From IMG/VR virus record IMGVR_UViG_3300009428_000036, positions 1 through 32,077 of that record: a stretch of DNA of 32,077 nt; one strand, given 5' to 3'. How positions within the stretch are numbered: the first letter of the stretch is position 1; every line of letters begins with the position of its first letter. A program made the translations under genes and the position numbers. Of the stretch, positions 15,745 to 24,382 are shown piece after piece. This DNA is from a virus. Under the pieces are notes generated by a model. That model searched no databases. It saw only the letters and a program-made list of their open reading frames with translations, and was not told where the DNA came from.

Positions 15745-17941
15745 CGCAATACTAGAGGGTAACTTCTCTAAGTCTCAATTTGTTAAAGATGCAAAGAGAG
15801 AATTATCTCAATTTCTATCTCCATTTAATGGATATGAAGATACAGTAAGTATCCTTAAAAGTAAAGGAGTAATATTCGAAGCTGCAAAGAAAGAGGTACC
15901 GCACTACGACAAACCAGAACCTGGTTACTCTATCGAAACTATCGAAAGAGGAATAGATTACGAACTAGAAGGAATGGGACTAATGTCTCAAGAAACAGTA
16001 TCAGAAAAGGATTACGCTAAGGCTAAACAAAAAGCTGAGAAGAATCTGAAAAAAGATCCTAACCACTACTTACATTTATTAGCAGGAGAATCTAAAAAAG
16101 TAGACAAACATGATCAAATGGTTCCAGTAAAAAAGAACAACCATGTAGATACTATTAATGGATTAAAGAAAGCTGAATTAAGAGAGGCTATAGACTATAC
16201 GCTAGATCCTTATGAAGATAGAGATGAAATACTTAAACAAGTAATGTCTCTTTTAGTAAGAGAAAAAGGAGCAAGCAGAGAAGAACTTAAAGGCTTTATC
16301 AGCACTCATATGGAAGACATTTTAAATGCACCAGATGAAGCAGCAATCGTAGATGAATTCGAACAATACATATCAGTTAATAGTGATTATGTAGACGAAA
16401 AGAACGGTAAAGATCACGACGGAGATGGAGACGTCGATGGAGATGATTATATGGCTGCTAAAGATAAGGCCATCAAAGGAGCAATGAAAAAGAAAGAACC
16501 TGCTCAACAAGTATCAGGTAAAGCTAGTAGAGATACAATGTCTGTTGGTAGTATGAAAAGATTAAGAGGATTTGATGATCAGTTTGATGAATCAATAGGA
16601 GGACCAGATCATCAAAAACTAGAAGATTTGGGATATAGTGTTGGAGAAAAAGCATTTATGAGTATAGACGATGAAATCTTCAAGCATCCGAACTTTGATA
16701 GTTTTGTAAGTGGTTTTATGAAAGGCTTTAAAGACAATATGGAAGCAAGTCAGGACTATGCAGCACATTATGTTAACGAAGGTAGACGTAGAAAAATGAA
16801 AGGCGGTAAAGTCGTAACAGAAAATGATTACGAAACCGGAGGATATGTAGAATCTATGGGACCTATGTTAGATAAAGTACTCAAACAACTTATATCAGTA
16901 TGGGATGAATGGAAAGACGGCCCAGCTACAGAACCGGCGATGGTTCCTTTTGCTAAAAAAGACTTAGTAAGTTATATTGACAGCAAAATAACAGAAGGAG
17001 AGGATATAGTAGAGGATAGTATTGAAGAGCATCAAGAATTAAAAGAAGCTTTTAAAGCTATTATATCTAAAGTACTTCAAGAAGAAGTTATAACAGAAGC
17101 AGCAACAGGTAACTTATCTAGAGTAGCTACTTCTTATGACGATTTCGAAGGAATGCAAACAGCTGTTAACAGTTTAGAAAATGTAGTAACAGAAGTTGAG
17201 TCATTTTATTCTAAGACAAAAGAAAAGATACAAAAGGTATACGATAGCTTTAAAGATATTAAGAACGTAGAAGGATTAGCAGTTGGAGCTATGTTAGGAC
17301 CAGCTATTGAATCTGCTTTTAGAAAAGATTTAATGCCGGTAACAGAAAAAGGATTTACTAGAGGGTTAGAAATGCCTAAAGTAAAAATGTTAGAAACAGA
17401 CGGTATAGCAGAAGAAGAGTTGGATGAAAAGGAAACAGTTTTTACACCTATTAACGAGGCATTAAATAAAGAACTTAAAGATTTTGGACCTGATTTAATG
17501 AAGAGATTAAAAACTGCAGGATTTCAAACAGGGTTATTTAAAGGACAAGGAATGGTTCCACCAGAAGCTCAAAAGAAAATTAAAGCTAACCCAAAATTAG
17601 CAGGTATTGCATACAGAAGATATCCTGACGGGTATGAATTCCTTGAAGTATCAGTTCAAAGAGAAAAAGGAGAAGAGTTAGAAAAAGTTGCAAAATACTT
17701 TTCAACACCAGAAGGCCAATATGGACCAGATAAAGATGCGGGATGGGTAATCAAAAACATTCGTAACGTAAATACTGGAGATATATACAGAAGTAACATT
17801 GGTGGAATGAATGGTTTAGCTACTATTACTTACTTTAGAGCAGAAGAAGCAGATAGTGGTAGATATGGCACGGAAAAAATAACGTCTAGAGATACTTTAG
17901 CAGCAGAAGGTAAGAAGTATAAATACTCTAAAAGAAAATAA
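15719..17941 (+). CDS. 740-aa head-cluster protein with EF-hand-like calcium loop
   Basis: The family is not recognised. It sits between the core-like protein and the prohead protease, so it is probably a head-assembly or internal head protein. The start at 15719 (26-nt overlap with the previous gene) gives MRTIQEKYNAILEG, with ILE|G at residues 11-14, a prohead-protease-type site. Residues 232-243 (DHDGDGDVDGDD) form an EF-hand/dockerin-like calcium loop. A second amphipathic helix (FKAIISKVLQEEVITEA, 445-461) resembles the N-terminal targeting peptide of neighbouring genes and ends in ITE|A. The C-terminal domain (about 580-725) is alpha/beta (GIAYRRYPDGYEFLEVSVQ). A multi-part, possibly processed protein is plausible. 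Confidence 0.62.
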   Translation: MRTIQEKYNAILEGNFSKSQFVKDAKRELSQFLSPFNGYEDTVSILKSKGVIFEAAKKEVPHYDKPEPGYSIETIERGIDYELEGMGLMSQETVSEKDYAKAKQKAEKNLKKDPNHYLHLLAGESKKVDKHDQMVPVKKNNHVDTINGLKKAELREAIDYTLDPYEDRDEILKQVMSLLVREKGASREELKGFISTHMEDILNAPDEAAIVDEFEQYISVNSDYVDEKNGKDHDGDGDVDGDDYMAAKDKAIKGAMKKKEPAQQVSGKASRDTMSVGSMKRLRGFDDQFDESIGGPDHQKLEDLGYSVGEKAFMSIDDEIFKHPNFDSFVSGFMKGFKDNMEASQDYAAHYVNEGRRRKMKGGKVVTENDYETGGYVESMGPMLDKVLKQLISVWDEWKDGPATEPAMVPFAKKDLVSYIDSKITEGEDIVEDSIEEHQELKEAFKAIISKVLQEEVITEAATGNLSRVATSYDDFEGMQTAVNSLENVVTEVESFYSKTKEKIQKVYDSFKDIKNVEGLAVGAMLGPAIESAFRKDLMPVTEKGFTRGLEMPKVKMLETDGIAEEELDEKETVFTPINEALNKELKDFGPDLMKRLKTAGFQTGLFKGQGMVPPEAQKKIKANPKLAGIAYRRYPDGYEFLEVSVQREKGEELEKVAKYFSTPEGQYGPDKDAGWVIKNIRNVNTGDIYRSNIGGMNGLATITYFRAEEADSGRYGTEKITSRDTLAAEGKKYKYSKRK

Positions 17942-17944
17942 AAT

Positions 17945-18523
17945 ATGGCAAATGTATTAGTAAATGTTACACCATTTAAATCTATCCTTAAAGAATCTAA
18001 GGAAAGACCGGGAGTATATGAAGTTGAAGGAGTAATGCAACGAGCTGGTGCAAAAAACCAAAACGGAAGAATATACGAAAAGGACCTCTTAATGAGAGAG
18101 GCTAAGAAGTATGTTGATGAATTCGTTAAAAACGGAAACGCTTTCGGAGAATTAGATCACCCGGAATCAGCAGTAGTATCTCTTAAGAATGCTTCACATG
18201 TAGTTAAAGACCTATATTGGAATGGAGACGACTTAATGGGTAAAGTAGAACTACTAAATACACCAGCAGGAAATATAGTAAAAGAGATAATTAAAGCAGG
18301 ACATACTATAGGAATATCCTCTAGAGGTACCGGTTCAGTACAACAAACAAACGAAGGGTACTTAGAAGTACAATCAGATTTTGAATTAGTATGTTGGGAC
18401 TTTGTATCTAATCCATCTACACACGGAGCTTTTATGAATCCCGTATCACTTAACGAAGGTACTCAACAATTAGACAAGTACGGAAAGGTACATAGTATAA
18501 TTAACGACATACTAAGAGCATAA
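17945..18523 (+). CDS. 21: Prohead core protease (T4 gp21-like)
   Basis: This is the serine protease that matures the prohead by cutting scaffold, capsid and internal proteins at (L/I)xE sites. Key segments are NQNGRIYEKDLL (39-49), GELDHPES with catalytic His72, and GISSRGTGS with Ser125 or Ser126 as nucleophile; ELVCWDFVSNPS is the downstream conserved block. Length is 192 aa against 212 in T4. Its own N terminus has ILKE|S (residues 15-18), a candidate self-cleavage site. The ATG follows the 740-aa stop by 3 nt. A hairpin terminator follows its stop, separating it from the scaffold/capsid unit. Confidence 0.93.
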   Translation: MANVLVNVTPFKSILKESKERPGVYEVEGVMQRAGAKNQNGRIYEKDLLMREAKKYVDEFVKNGNAFGELDHPESAVVSLKNASHVVKDLYWNGDDLMGKVELLNTPAGNIVKEIIKAGHTIGISSRGTGSVQQTNEGYLEVQSDFELVCWDFVSNPSTHGAFMNPVSLNEGTQQLDKYGKVHSIINDILRA

Positions 18524-18546
18524 GCAAAACTACATAATAGACAAAG

Positions 18547-18575
18547 ACCTTTACAGAGATGTAAGGGTTTTTTTT
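18547..18575 (+). terminator. Rho-independent terminator after the prohead protease gene
   Basis: A 9-bp stem ACCTTTACA/TGTAAGGGT (one T-G wobble) with a GAGA tetraloop is followed by eight T's (18568-18575). It ends the unit that includes portal to protease and insulates the scaffold/capsid unit. Confidence 0.85.
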
Positions 18576-18593
18576 GGTTTTGTAAAAAGTATA

Positions 18594-18605
18594 TATTTAT
18601 ATACA
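18594..18605 (+). promoter_or_regulatory. Late-promoter-like TATTTATA box upstream of scaffold/capsid
   Basis: TATTTATATACA, 19 nt after the terminator's T-run and 91 nt before the scaffold ATG. It shares the TATTTATA core of the other boxes. Its position just after a terminator supports it as a promoter for scaffold and capsid. Confidence 0.5.
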
Positions 18606-18608
18606 AAT

Positions 18609-18673
18609 ATACAGTTCCTTATACTGTATTAGATAAAGAAAAAAAACTTCACATTACGATTGCAATAATCGTA
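18609..18673 (+). promoter_or_regulatory. Structured leader of the scaffold/capsid transcript (two inverted repeats)
   Basis: Two perfect inverted repeats lie between the promoter-like box and the scaffold ATG. The first is ATACAGT/ACTGTAT (18609-18629, 7-nt loop). The second is TACGATT/AATCGTA (18655-18673, 5-nt loop). Neither is followed by a T-run, so they are leader hairpins or operator sites, not terminators. Confidence 0.45.
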
Positions 18674-18696
18674 CGAACACACAAAATTTATTAAAA

Positions 18697-20007
18697 ATGG
18701 CAAACAAAGATTTATTCAAGCAAGCTATTGCTGAAGCTAAATCTGTAAGAGAAGCTGCTATTGCAAACGCTAAAGAAGCTTTGGAAGAGACTTTAACTCC
18801 TCATCTTAAAGACATGTTAGCTGCTAAACTTCAAGAAATGGATGATTCATCTAAAGACGAAGAAGTAGTTAAAGAAGTCGAAGGAGAGGTAGAAGAAGCA
18901 ATGGACAAAGACAAAAAAGACGAAGCAATAGAGGAAGATTTTGCAGCAGAAGCTGAAGAAGTAGGAGCTGAAGAAGAAGCGGACATTGATTCAGAAGAAT
19001 CTGAAGAGGAAGCTGAAGAAGAGGTAGAGGTAAAGGACATGGAAGTGGACGACCTTAAAGACCTTATCCGTAATATTATATCTCAAGAAATGGGAGCTGA
19101 AGGAGAGGAAGAGATTCCTGGAGAAGAGCTACCATCAGACGATATGATCGGAGTGGAAGACGAAGAAGAAATTGATTTAGATGAATTACTAAGAGAGATT
19201 ACTGAAATGTCTGACGAACACAATGACGAATCCATAGCGGATGAAGGAATTGAAGAAGTAGTTGACCCTGTAACAGTTGGTGCTGGTGTTGCTGCCATAT
19301 TTGGCGGTGCTGCTGGACTATCACACTTAATGGACAAACTTGAAGCTGGAGAATTTGGAGACAGAGGAAAAAAATTAGCTCAAGGATTACGTAAAGCAGG
19401 AGGAGCTGCAGCAAGCGTTACTCAACACAGAAATGAATCAGAAATCTCAGAAGAAGAGATTGAAGAGGTAAGACCTGGATATGCAGTAGGAAATTTTGGA
19501 GACCCAATGGAGAATGACTTAATAAAAGCTGTAATGTTCTTAGCCAAACATGCAAAAAAAGCAGGCAAGAAAGTTGGAGATTTTGTTAAAGATATCGAAG
19601 TAGGATCTATGACCAATCAGATGAAAGAAATTGAATTAGAAGAAACTAGTGAACTAGAAGAAGCTATGACAACAATCGAACAACTGAAAGGACAGTTACA
19701 AGAAGTAAACCTTCTTAACGCTAAGTTACTTTATGTAAATAAAGTTTTCAAATCAAGTAGTTTAACTGAATCGCAAAAAGTAAGTGTTATCGCTGCATTC
19801 GATAAAGCCGAAACAGTTAAAGAAGTAAAATTAGTATTCGAAACTGTATCTGATAACGTAGTTGGAAAAACTACTAAAAGTACAATTAAGGAAGCTAGAT
19901 TAGGTATGGCAAGCAAAGCAACTGGAACAACAGCTTCTAAACCAGAAGTAATTTCAGAAGTAAGTGATGCTGTAAGAAGAATGCAAAAATTAGCAGGAAT
20001 AATTTAA
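18697..20007 (+). CDS. 22: Prohead scaffold/core protein (T4 gp22-like)
   Basis: This is the major internal scaffold around which the capsid assembles. It is later cleaved to peptides. The N terminus has AIAE|A (10-14), a canonical protease site. Residues ~48-190 are overwhelmingly Glu/Asp, typical of scaffolds. The C-terminal part (LNAKLLYVNKVFKSS, LTESQKVSVIAAFDKAETV) matches the conserved C-terminal block of gp22 in marine T4-like phages. Two oddities: it is 436 aa against 269 in T4, and residues 190-242 form a non-acidic Gly/Ala-rich insert with a hydrophobic stretch (VTVGAGVAAIFGGAAGLSHL) and a basic helix. It is cotranscribed with the capsid gene 25 nt downstream. Confidence 0.9.
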   Translation: MANKDLFKQAIAEAKSVREAAIANAKEALEETLTPHLKDMLAAKLQEMDDSSKDEEVVKEVEGEVEEAMDKDKKDEAIEEDFAAEAEEVGAEEEADIDSEESEEEAEEEVEVKDMEVDDLKDLIRNIISQEMGAEGEEEIPGEELPSDDMIGVEDEEEIDLDELLREITEMSDEHNDESIADEGIEEVVDPVTVGAGVAAIFGGAAGLSHLMDKLEAGEFGDRGKKLAQGLRKAGGAAASVTQHRNESEISEEEIEEVRPGYAVGNFGDPMENDLIKAVMFLAKHAKKAGKKVGDFVKDIEVGSMTNQMKEIELEETSELEEAMTTIEQLKGQLQEVNLLNAKLLYVNKVFKSSSLTESQKVSVIAAFDKAETVKEVKLVFETVSDNVVGKTTKSTIKEARLGMASKATGTTASKPEVISEVSDAVRRMQKLAGII

Positions 20008-20032
20008 TAAATAAAAAAGACAAATTTTAATC

Positions 20033-21601
20033 ATGGAAATTAATCAATTATTAGAAGGGTCTCAAAGTAACTTCAAAAACTTGCAAGCAGATGCTTCTCG
20101 TTTAGCGGACAAATGGACTCAATCAGGACTCTTAGAAGGATATTCTAACGAGATCGAGAAAAACAACATGGCTATGATTCTTGAGAATCAAGCTAAACAG
20201 ATTGTATCTGAAGGATCAACAACTGGAACTGGATCATCATTTTCTGCCTCTGGTGGAGAGCAGTGGGCAGGAGTAGCTTTACCATTAGTACGTAAGGTAT
20301 TCGCTCAAATCGCAGCTAAAGACTTTGTATCTGTACAACCAATGAACTTACCTTCAGGACTTGTATTTTACCTAGACTTTAAATACGGTACAACAAAAGA
20401 TGGATTCACAGTCGATGACAATATGTACGGAAACGTATCTACTGCTAACGATAAGATGGACGCAGACCAAGATGCAGCAGGTGGATTATACGGCGCTGGT
20501 AGATTCGGATACTCAATCAATGCGAAGGCAGCAGCAGGAGCAGCAGTAACAGTAGCAAACGCAACTTCTGCATCTATCAACTTTGATGATAGCTTAGCAA
20601 TAGCATCATTTGATACAGTATCTATCGCTTTACCTGCAGATGCAGACAAAGAAGGAGTAAGAGCTTTCGGCCTTGCAGGAATAGCAGTATTACCTCAATA
20701 CACGAAAATTGTAGGATCTAATGTAGTATTCGTAGTAGTAGACTCAGCAGTAACAAATGCCGCTACACACGTATTAAACTACCACGTTGCACCAAATGAC
20801 AATACAAGAGGAGACTTTGAAGATGCTAACGCAACTCCAATTTCTATTCCAGAAATCAATGTAGAACTTGCTTCTGAAGCAATTGTAGCTAAGACTAGAA
20901 AGTTAAAAGCACAATGGACACCAGAATTCTCTCAAGATCTTAACGCATACCACAGTATTGATGCTGAGGCTGAGTTAACTTCTTTATTGAGTGAGTATAT
21001 CTCAATGGAGATTGACTTAGAGATCTTAGATATGTTAATTCAAGGAGCTGTAACAACTGAACGTTGGTCAGCTAAATCTAACAAAAACTATTCTGCAGCA
21101 GGCGTATGGGAAACTAGCGGAGCTGGAGAAGGCGGATTCTATAATACTCAAGGACAGTGGTTCCAAACATTAGGAACTAAAATCCAAAAAGTATCTAACA
21201 AGATTCACCAGAAAACATTAAGAGGTGGTGCAAACTTCCTAGTATGTTCTCCAAGTGTAGCTACAATCCTAGAATCAATTCCAGGATATGCTGCTAACAC
21301 AGACGGTGATAAAATGGATTTTGCTTTTGGAGTACAGAAAGTTGGTTCATTAAACGGACGTTACAAAGTATATAAGAACCCTTATATGACTGAAAACACT
21401 ATCCTTACAGGATACAGAGGTTCTCAGTTCTTAGAAACGGGTGCTGTTTATGCTCCTTACGTGCCATTAATGATGACACCTCTAGTATACGATCCAGCTA
21501 CCTTCACACCACGTAAAGGTATCATGACTCGTTATGCTAAGAAAATGATCAGACCAGAATTCTACGGAAAGATTTTCGTTAGCGATTTAGCTACTGTATA
21601 A
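20033..21601 (+). CDS. 23: Major capsid protein (T4 gp23-like)
   Basis: This is the HK97-fold shell protein. Length (522 aa) is almost exactly that of T4 gp23 (521). Diagnostic blocks include GGEQWAGVALPLVRKVF, LPSGLVFYLDFKYGTT, KLKAQWTPEFSQDLNAYHSI, LTSLLSEYISMEIDLEILDM, and near the C terminus YKVYKNPYM and TPRKGIMTRYAKKM. The N-terminal ~60 residues form the removable propeptide: LLE|G at 6-9 and again at 33-36, ILE|N at 49-52 and VSE|G at 58-61. The last is closest to the T4 cleavage position (residue 65) and is followed by a Gly/Ser/Thr-rich start of the mature chain. It is followed by a strong terminator. Confidence 0.96.
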   Translation: MEINQLLEGSQSNFKNLQADASRLADKWTQSGLLEGYSNEIEKNNMAMILENQAKQIVSEGSTTGTGSSFSASGGEQWAGVALPLVRKVFAQIAAKDFVSVQPMNLPSGLVFYLDFKYGTTKDGFTVDDNMYGNVSTANDKMDADQDAAGGLYGAGRFGYSINAKAAAGAAVTVANATSASINFDDSLAIASFDTVSIALPADADKEGVRAFGLAGIAVLPQYTKIVGSNVVFVVVDSAVTNAATHVLNYHVAPNDNTRGDFEDANATPISIPEINVELASEAIVAKTRKLKAQWTPEFSQDLNAYHSIDAEAELTSLLSEYISMEIDLEILDMLIQGAVTTERWSAKSNKNYSAAGVWETSGAGEGGFYNTQGQWFQTLGTKIQKVSNKIHQKTLRGGANFLVCSPSVATILESIPGYAANTDGDKMDFAFGVQKVGSLNGRYKVYKNPYMTENTILTGYRGSQFLETGAVYAPYVPLMMTPLVYDPATFTPRKGIMTRYAKKMIRPEFYGKIFVSDLATV

Positions 21602-21628
21602 TCTGAATTAGATTTCAATTATATTAAG

Positions 21629-21653
21629 AGAGGCCTTCGGGCCTCTTTTTTTT
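21629..21653 (+). terminator. Rho-independent terminator after the capsid gene
   Basis: A 7-bp GC-rich stem AGAGGCC/GGCCTCT closed by a stable TTCG tetraloop is followed by a run of eight T's (21646-21653). This is the strongest terminator in the window, placed 28 nt after the capsid stop. Confidence 0.92.
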
Positions 21654-21676
21654 GGTTATATAACAAATTTTTCCTA

Positions 21677-21688
21677 TATTTATAGATA
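21677..21688 (+). promoter_or_regulatory. Late-promoter-like TATTTATA box upstream of phoH
   Basis: TATTTATAGATA, with TATAGATA differing from the T4 late consensus at one base. It lies after the capsid terminator and 21 nt before the PhoH ATG (21710). Confidence 0.5.
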
Positions 21689-21709
21689 AGAACAATAACG
21701 TTATTATAT

Positions 21710-22396
21710 ATGCCTTCAAACCACCATACGGACGAAGTATTCGTTCCAAAGAGAAGACCAAAAAAACCAATCAAGTTCAACGTTCAGTTAAATGATGAAC
21801 AAAAAATAGCAAAAGCAAGTATATTAGAATCCCCTATTACAGTTGTCAAAGGAATGGCAGGTTCAGGTAAGACGCTAGTAGCTACACAAGTAGCTCTAGA
21901 TATGTTATTTACCAAACAGGTAGAAAAGGTTATCATAACAAGGCCTACTGTGTCTAAAGAAGACATAGGGTTTTTACCAGGAGATATAAAAGAAAAAATG
22001 GACCCTTGGTTAGCACCAATCTATCATAATCTTAATATGCTCTATAACAAAGAAAAAGTACAGAAACTACTAGATCACGAAACAATAGAGATAGTTCCTT
22101 TTGCATTTCTAAGAGGAAGGACATTCGTGAACTCTTTTGTAATAGTAGATGAAGCTCAGAACGTAACCCATTCACAAATGGAAACAGTAATAGGACGTCT
22201 GGGTAAAGGATCAAAGATGGTAATTTGTGGAGATATGGCTCAAATAGACCTAAAAGATAAAAGAGAAACAGGATTTTCTTTCCTAGCTAGAATAGAAGAA
22301 CAGGTAGAAGGATTCAGAACTGCAACTCTAGAATATAATCACAGACATCAAATAGTTGCACCAGTCCTAGAGGTATATAAAACCTTCAGGGATTAA
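21710..22396 (+). CDS. phoH: PhoH-like P-loop ATPase
   Basis: A short N-terminal extension (1-27, Lys/Pro-rich) precedes a single PhoH domain: LNDEQKIAKAS (28-37, adenine-recognition glutamine), Walker A GMAGSGKT (48-55), TRPTVSKEDIGFLPG (78-91), Walker B VIVDEAQN (144-151), GDMAQIDL sensor region and a C-terminal YNHRHQIV with arginine. Such proteins are very common in marine phages. Their role is unsettled (RNA-related ATPase or helicase-like; a phosphate-regulation role is based mostly on the name). It sits directly after the capsid unit, as in several marine T4-like genomes. Length (228 aa) is typical. Confidence 0.93.
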   Translation: MPSNHHTDEVFVPKRRPKKPIKFNVQLNDEQKIAKASILESPITVVKGMAGSGKTLVATQVALDMLFTKQVEKVIITRPTVSKEDIGFLPGDIKEKMDPWLAPIYHNLNMLYNKEKVQKLLDHETIEIVPFAFLRGRTFVNSFVIVDEAQNVTHSQMETVIGRLGKGSKMVICGDMAQIDLKDKRETGFSFLARIEEQVEGFRTATLEYNHRHQIVAPVLEVYKTFRD

Positions 22397-22400
22397 CAGC

Positions 22401-22412
22401 TATTTATAAATA
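22401..22412 (+). promoter_or_regulatory. Late-promoter-like palindrome TATTTATAAATA
   Basis: Third copy of the perfect 12-bp palindrome, with TATAAATA at 22405-22412, in the 28-nt gap after phoH. It lies 12 nt upstream of the ATG at 22425. Confidence 0.6.
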
Positions 22413-22424
22413 AACTATTCCAAG

Positions 22425-22865
22425 ATGCCTAAATATGCAAATTTTACATACTTTATCAGAGAAAGAGTAAAACTCCAAGGAGTTGAGCGAGGAACTAACG
22501 TAGAAGTAAGAATTCCTAGTATAAGCTTTGCTGATAATAGAATAATGAACGTACCTTCTGGGTCAGTAACAGAAGTAATGAATGTCGATAACTTACCGGG
22601 AGCAGGTCAATTTGTTTCCTCTAGTATTAAATATGCTAGAATTACTAACTTATCAGACGATAGTATTGACCTACACATATCAGGTTCATCATCAGAACAA
22701 CATTACTTACTGAGTCCAAGCGGCAGTTTCATGTTTAGTTCGGAATATGTTAATGAGACCTTTAATAACTTCGAATACGGAGACCTAAGATCTATAAAAG
22801 CACAGTCAATACACACATCGGGCTCTACTATTGGGTACTTTATAGCACTAACAACAGAAGACTAG
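22425..22865 (+). CDS. Hypothetical virion-associated protein, beta-rich
   Basis: I do not recognise a family. The 146 residues are rich in S, I, V and N and look all-beta: repeated short strands (NVEVRIPSISF, SVTEVMNVDNL, SIKYARITNL, SIDLHISGSSS, GYFIALTTED) joined by Ser/Gly turns, without cysteine, signal peptide or membrane segment. This composition is typical of phage structural decoration, neck or fibre-attachment proteins. It is the first gene behind a palindromic late-promoter-like box and is followed after 6 nt by the neck protein gene, so expression with the structural genes is likely. Confidence 0.5.
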   Translation: MPKYANFTYFIRERVKLQGVERGTNVEVRIPSISFADNRIMNVPSGSVTEVMNVDNLPGAGQFVSSSIKYARITNLSDDSIDLHISGSSSEQHYLLSPSGSFMFSSEYVNETFNNFEYGDLRSIKAQSIHTSGSTIGYFIALTTED

Positions 22866-22871
22866 TAAATT

Positions 22872-24074
22872 ATGGCAGATATTCAAATATGGGATGGGAC
22901 TACCGACTTTATTGCCGGCGAAGCAACTCCTTTCGGATTTTATGACGATGACTTATCATTTCAGGAAGATGCTCCTAAGGTTGCAAGATATTGTGCCGAA
23001 AAATTAGGTTGGCCTGTATTAGATATAGAACTAAATGAAAGACAATTTTATACTGCCTTTGAAGAAGCAGTTACTGCATACGGAAAAGAAGTAATAGAGT
23101 CTATAGCATCATCTACTATGGCAAGTACTATAGGAGGTTCCGCAAGTGGAGAAGCAGTTAATGCAACTATTTTTAAACCAAGTCTACAGAGCGTTATAAG
23201 AGCAAGTGCTCAATACGGAATGGAAGCAGGAGTTGGAGGAGACGTAGATTTAAAGAGTAAAATGATAGACCTAGTAGGAGGTCAACAGGAATATGATTTA
23301 GAGTCTATTATCGGAGACGGTAGTATAGAGATTCGCAAAGTATTTTATGAAGCTCCTCCAGCAATATTAAGGTACTTTGATCCTTATGCAGGAACAGGCA
23401 CAGGAGTACAGTCACTTATGGATGCATTTGATTTCGGATCATTCTCGCCAGGAGTTAATTTCTTACTTATGCCTGCATCATTCGATGTTTTAAAGACTCA
23501 AGCTATAGAATTTAACGATCAGATAAGAAAATCAGCATATACTTTTGAAATAAACAATAATAAGCTTAGAATATTTCCAGTCCCTAAGGGAGCTGGTAAA
23601 TTAAAGATACAGTATTATAAAGTATCGGATAAAACTAATGCTTATGTAGATGATTCAATACTTGTAGAAGCATCGTCATCATCAAGCGGTGGAGTTAACG
23701 GAACCGGAGGAGGAACATCTTCATCAGGAACAACAACTAACTTATCAAACGTAAACGCACAAAATTTAGTTTATGCCGAAATTAATTCAATAGGAAGACA
23801 GTGGATTTTTAAATATACAGTAGCAACATGTAAAGAAATGCTTGCGTACATTAGAGGAAAATACCAAACAGTACCAGTACCCGGTTCAGAAGTTACTATG
23901 AATGCTGCAGACCTATTAGCTGATGCTAGAGAAGAAAAAGTATTTTTAGTTGAAGATTTAAAAGCAACTATGCAATCTGCTTCTCTTACTAACCAGTTAG
24001 AGCTTGCTGCTACACAGACAAAGTTTATTAATGACACAATGCAAGGAATACCGATGCATATATACGTAGGATAA
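22872..24074 (+). CDS. Neck/head-completion protein (T4 gp13-like)
   Basis: The N-terminal block FGFYDDDLSFQEDAPKVARY, followed by CAEKLGWPVLDIELNERQFY and TAFEEAVTAYGKEV, is what I recall of the neck or connector protein of marine T4-like phages, usually equated with gp13, which seals the filled head. Residues 150-260 are beta-rich. A Ser/Gly linker of ~20 residues (about 267-287) separates the C-terminal part (NLVYAEINSIGRQWIFKYTV and ADLLADAREEKVFLVEDLKA). The linker and total length (400 aa against 309 in T4 gp13) suggest an extra domain. The end overlaps the next gene as TAATG. The neck role is moderately sure; the gp13 equation is less so. Confidence 0.68.
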   Translation: MADIQIWDGTTDFIAGEATPFGFYDDDLSFQEDAPKVARYCAEKLGWPVLDIELNERQFYTAFEEAVTAYGKEVIESIASSTMASTIGGSASGEAVNATIFKPSLQSVIRASAQYGMEAGVGGDVDLKSKMIDLVGGQQEYDLESIIGDGSIEIRKVFYEAPPAILRYFDPYAGTGTGVQSLMDAFDFGSFSPGVNFLLMPASFDVLKTQAIEFNDQIRKSAYTFEINNNKLRIFPVPKGAGKLKIQYYKVSDKTNAYVDDSILVEASSSSSGGVNGTGGGTSSSGTTTNLSNVNAQNLVYAEINSIGRQWIFKYTVATCKEMLAYIRGKYQTVPVPGSEVTMNAADLLADAREEKVFLVEDLKATMQSASLTNQLELAATQTKFINDTMQGIPMHIYVG

Positions 24075-24379
24075 TGAAAATAAAAGATCTAATACTAGAA
24101 ATAGAATTCTCAGTCTACCAGGCAATGGTAAGAATAGGACATAGCGAGGAAGTAACAGTACAGGATATCGGAGAGATGTTAAGAGCTATGCCCGGAGTAT
24201 TGACAGTTGGACAGGTTTCACATAACGGTGACAATAATACCGCTATTATGAAAGTTAAATTATTAACAACTAAACCGGCTAGTGAAGCATACGCTTCTTT
24301 TAAAACAACCTCTTTGGAAAGAATTCCTGAAGTTAAAAAAGTAGAAGTAGCTGAAAAAACAATAGAAAAGAAAAAATAA
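24074..24379 (+). CDS. Small hypothetical protein with ACT/ferredoxin-like alpha-beta pattern
   Basis: The family is unknown. The 101 residues suggest an alpha-beta fold: helix 1 (IKDLILEIEFSVYQAMVRI), helix 2 (VQDIGEMLRAMPGV), strand (LTVGQVSHN), a long strand (TAIMKVKLLTTK), a helix (SEAYASFKTTSLERIP) and a strand (VKKVEVAEKT), ending in KKK. The order resembles ferredoxin-like domains. The N terminus (MKIKDLILEIE) resembles the shared capsid-targeting-like peptide with ILE|I, but it also fits simply as helix 1. It overlaps the gp13-like stop by one base (TAATG) and precedes the gp14-like gene by 3 nt. A connector-complex partner is possible. Confidence 0.5.
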   Translation: MKIKDLILEIEFSVYQAMVRIGHSEEVTVQDIGEMLRAMPGVLTVGQVSHNGDNNTAIMKVKLLTTKPASEAYASFKTTSLERIPEVKKVEVAEKTIEKKK

Positions 24380-24382
24380 CAT

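Noticed and set aside
18831-19414. Serine- and leucine-rich minus-strand ORFs opposite the scaffold gene
   Set aside because: They result from complementing GAA/GAT-rich scaffold codons; no start context or domain.
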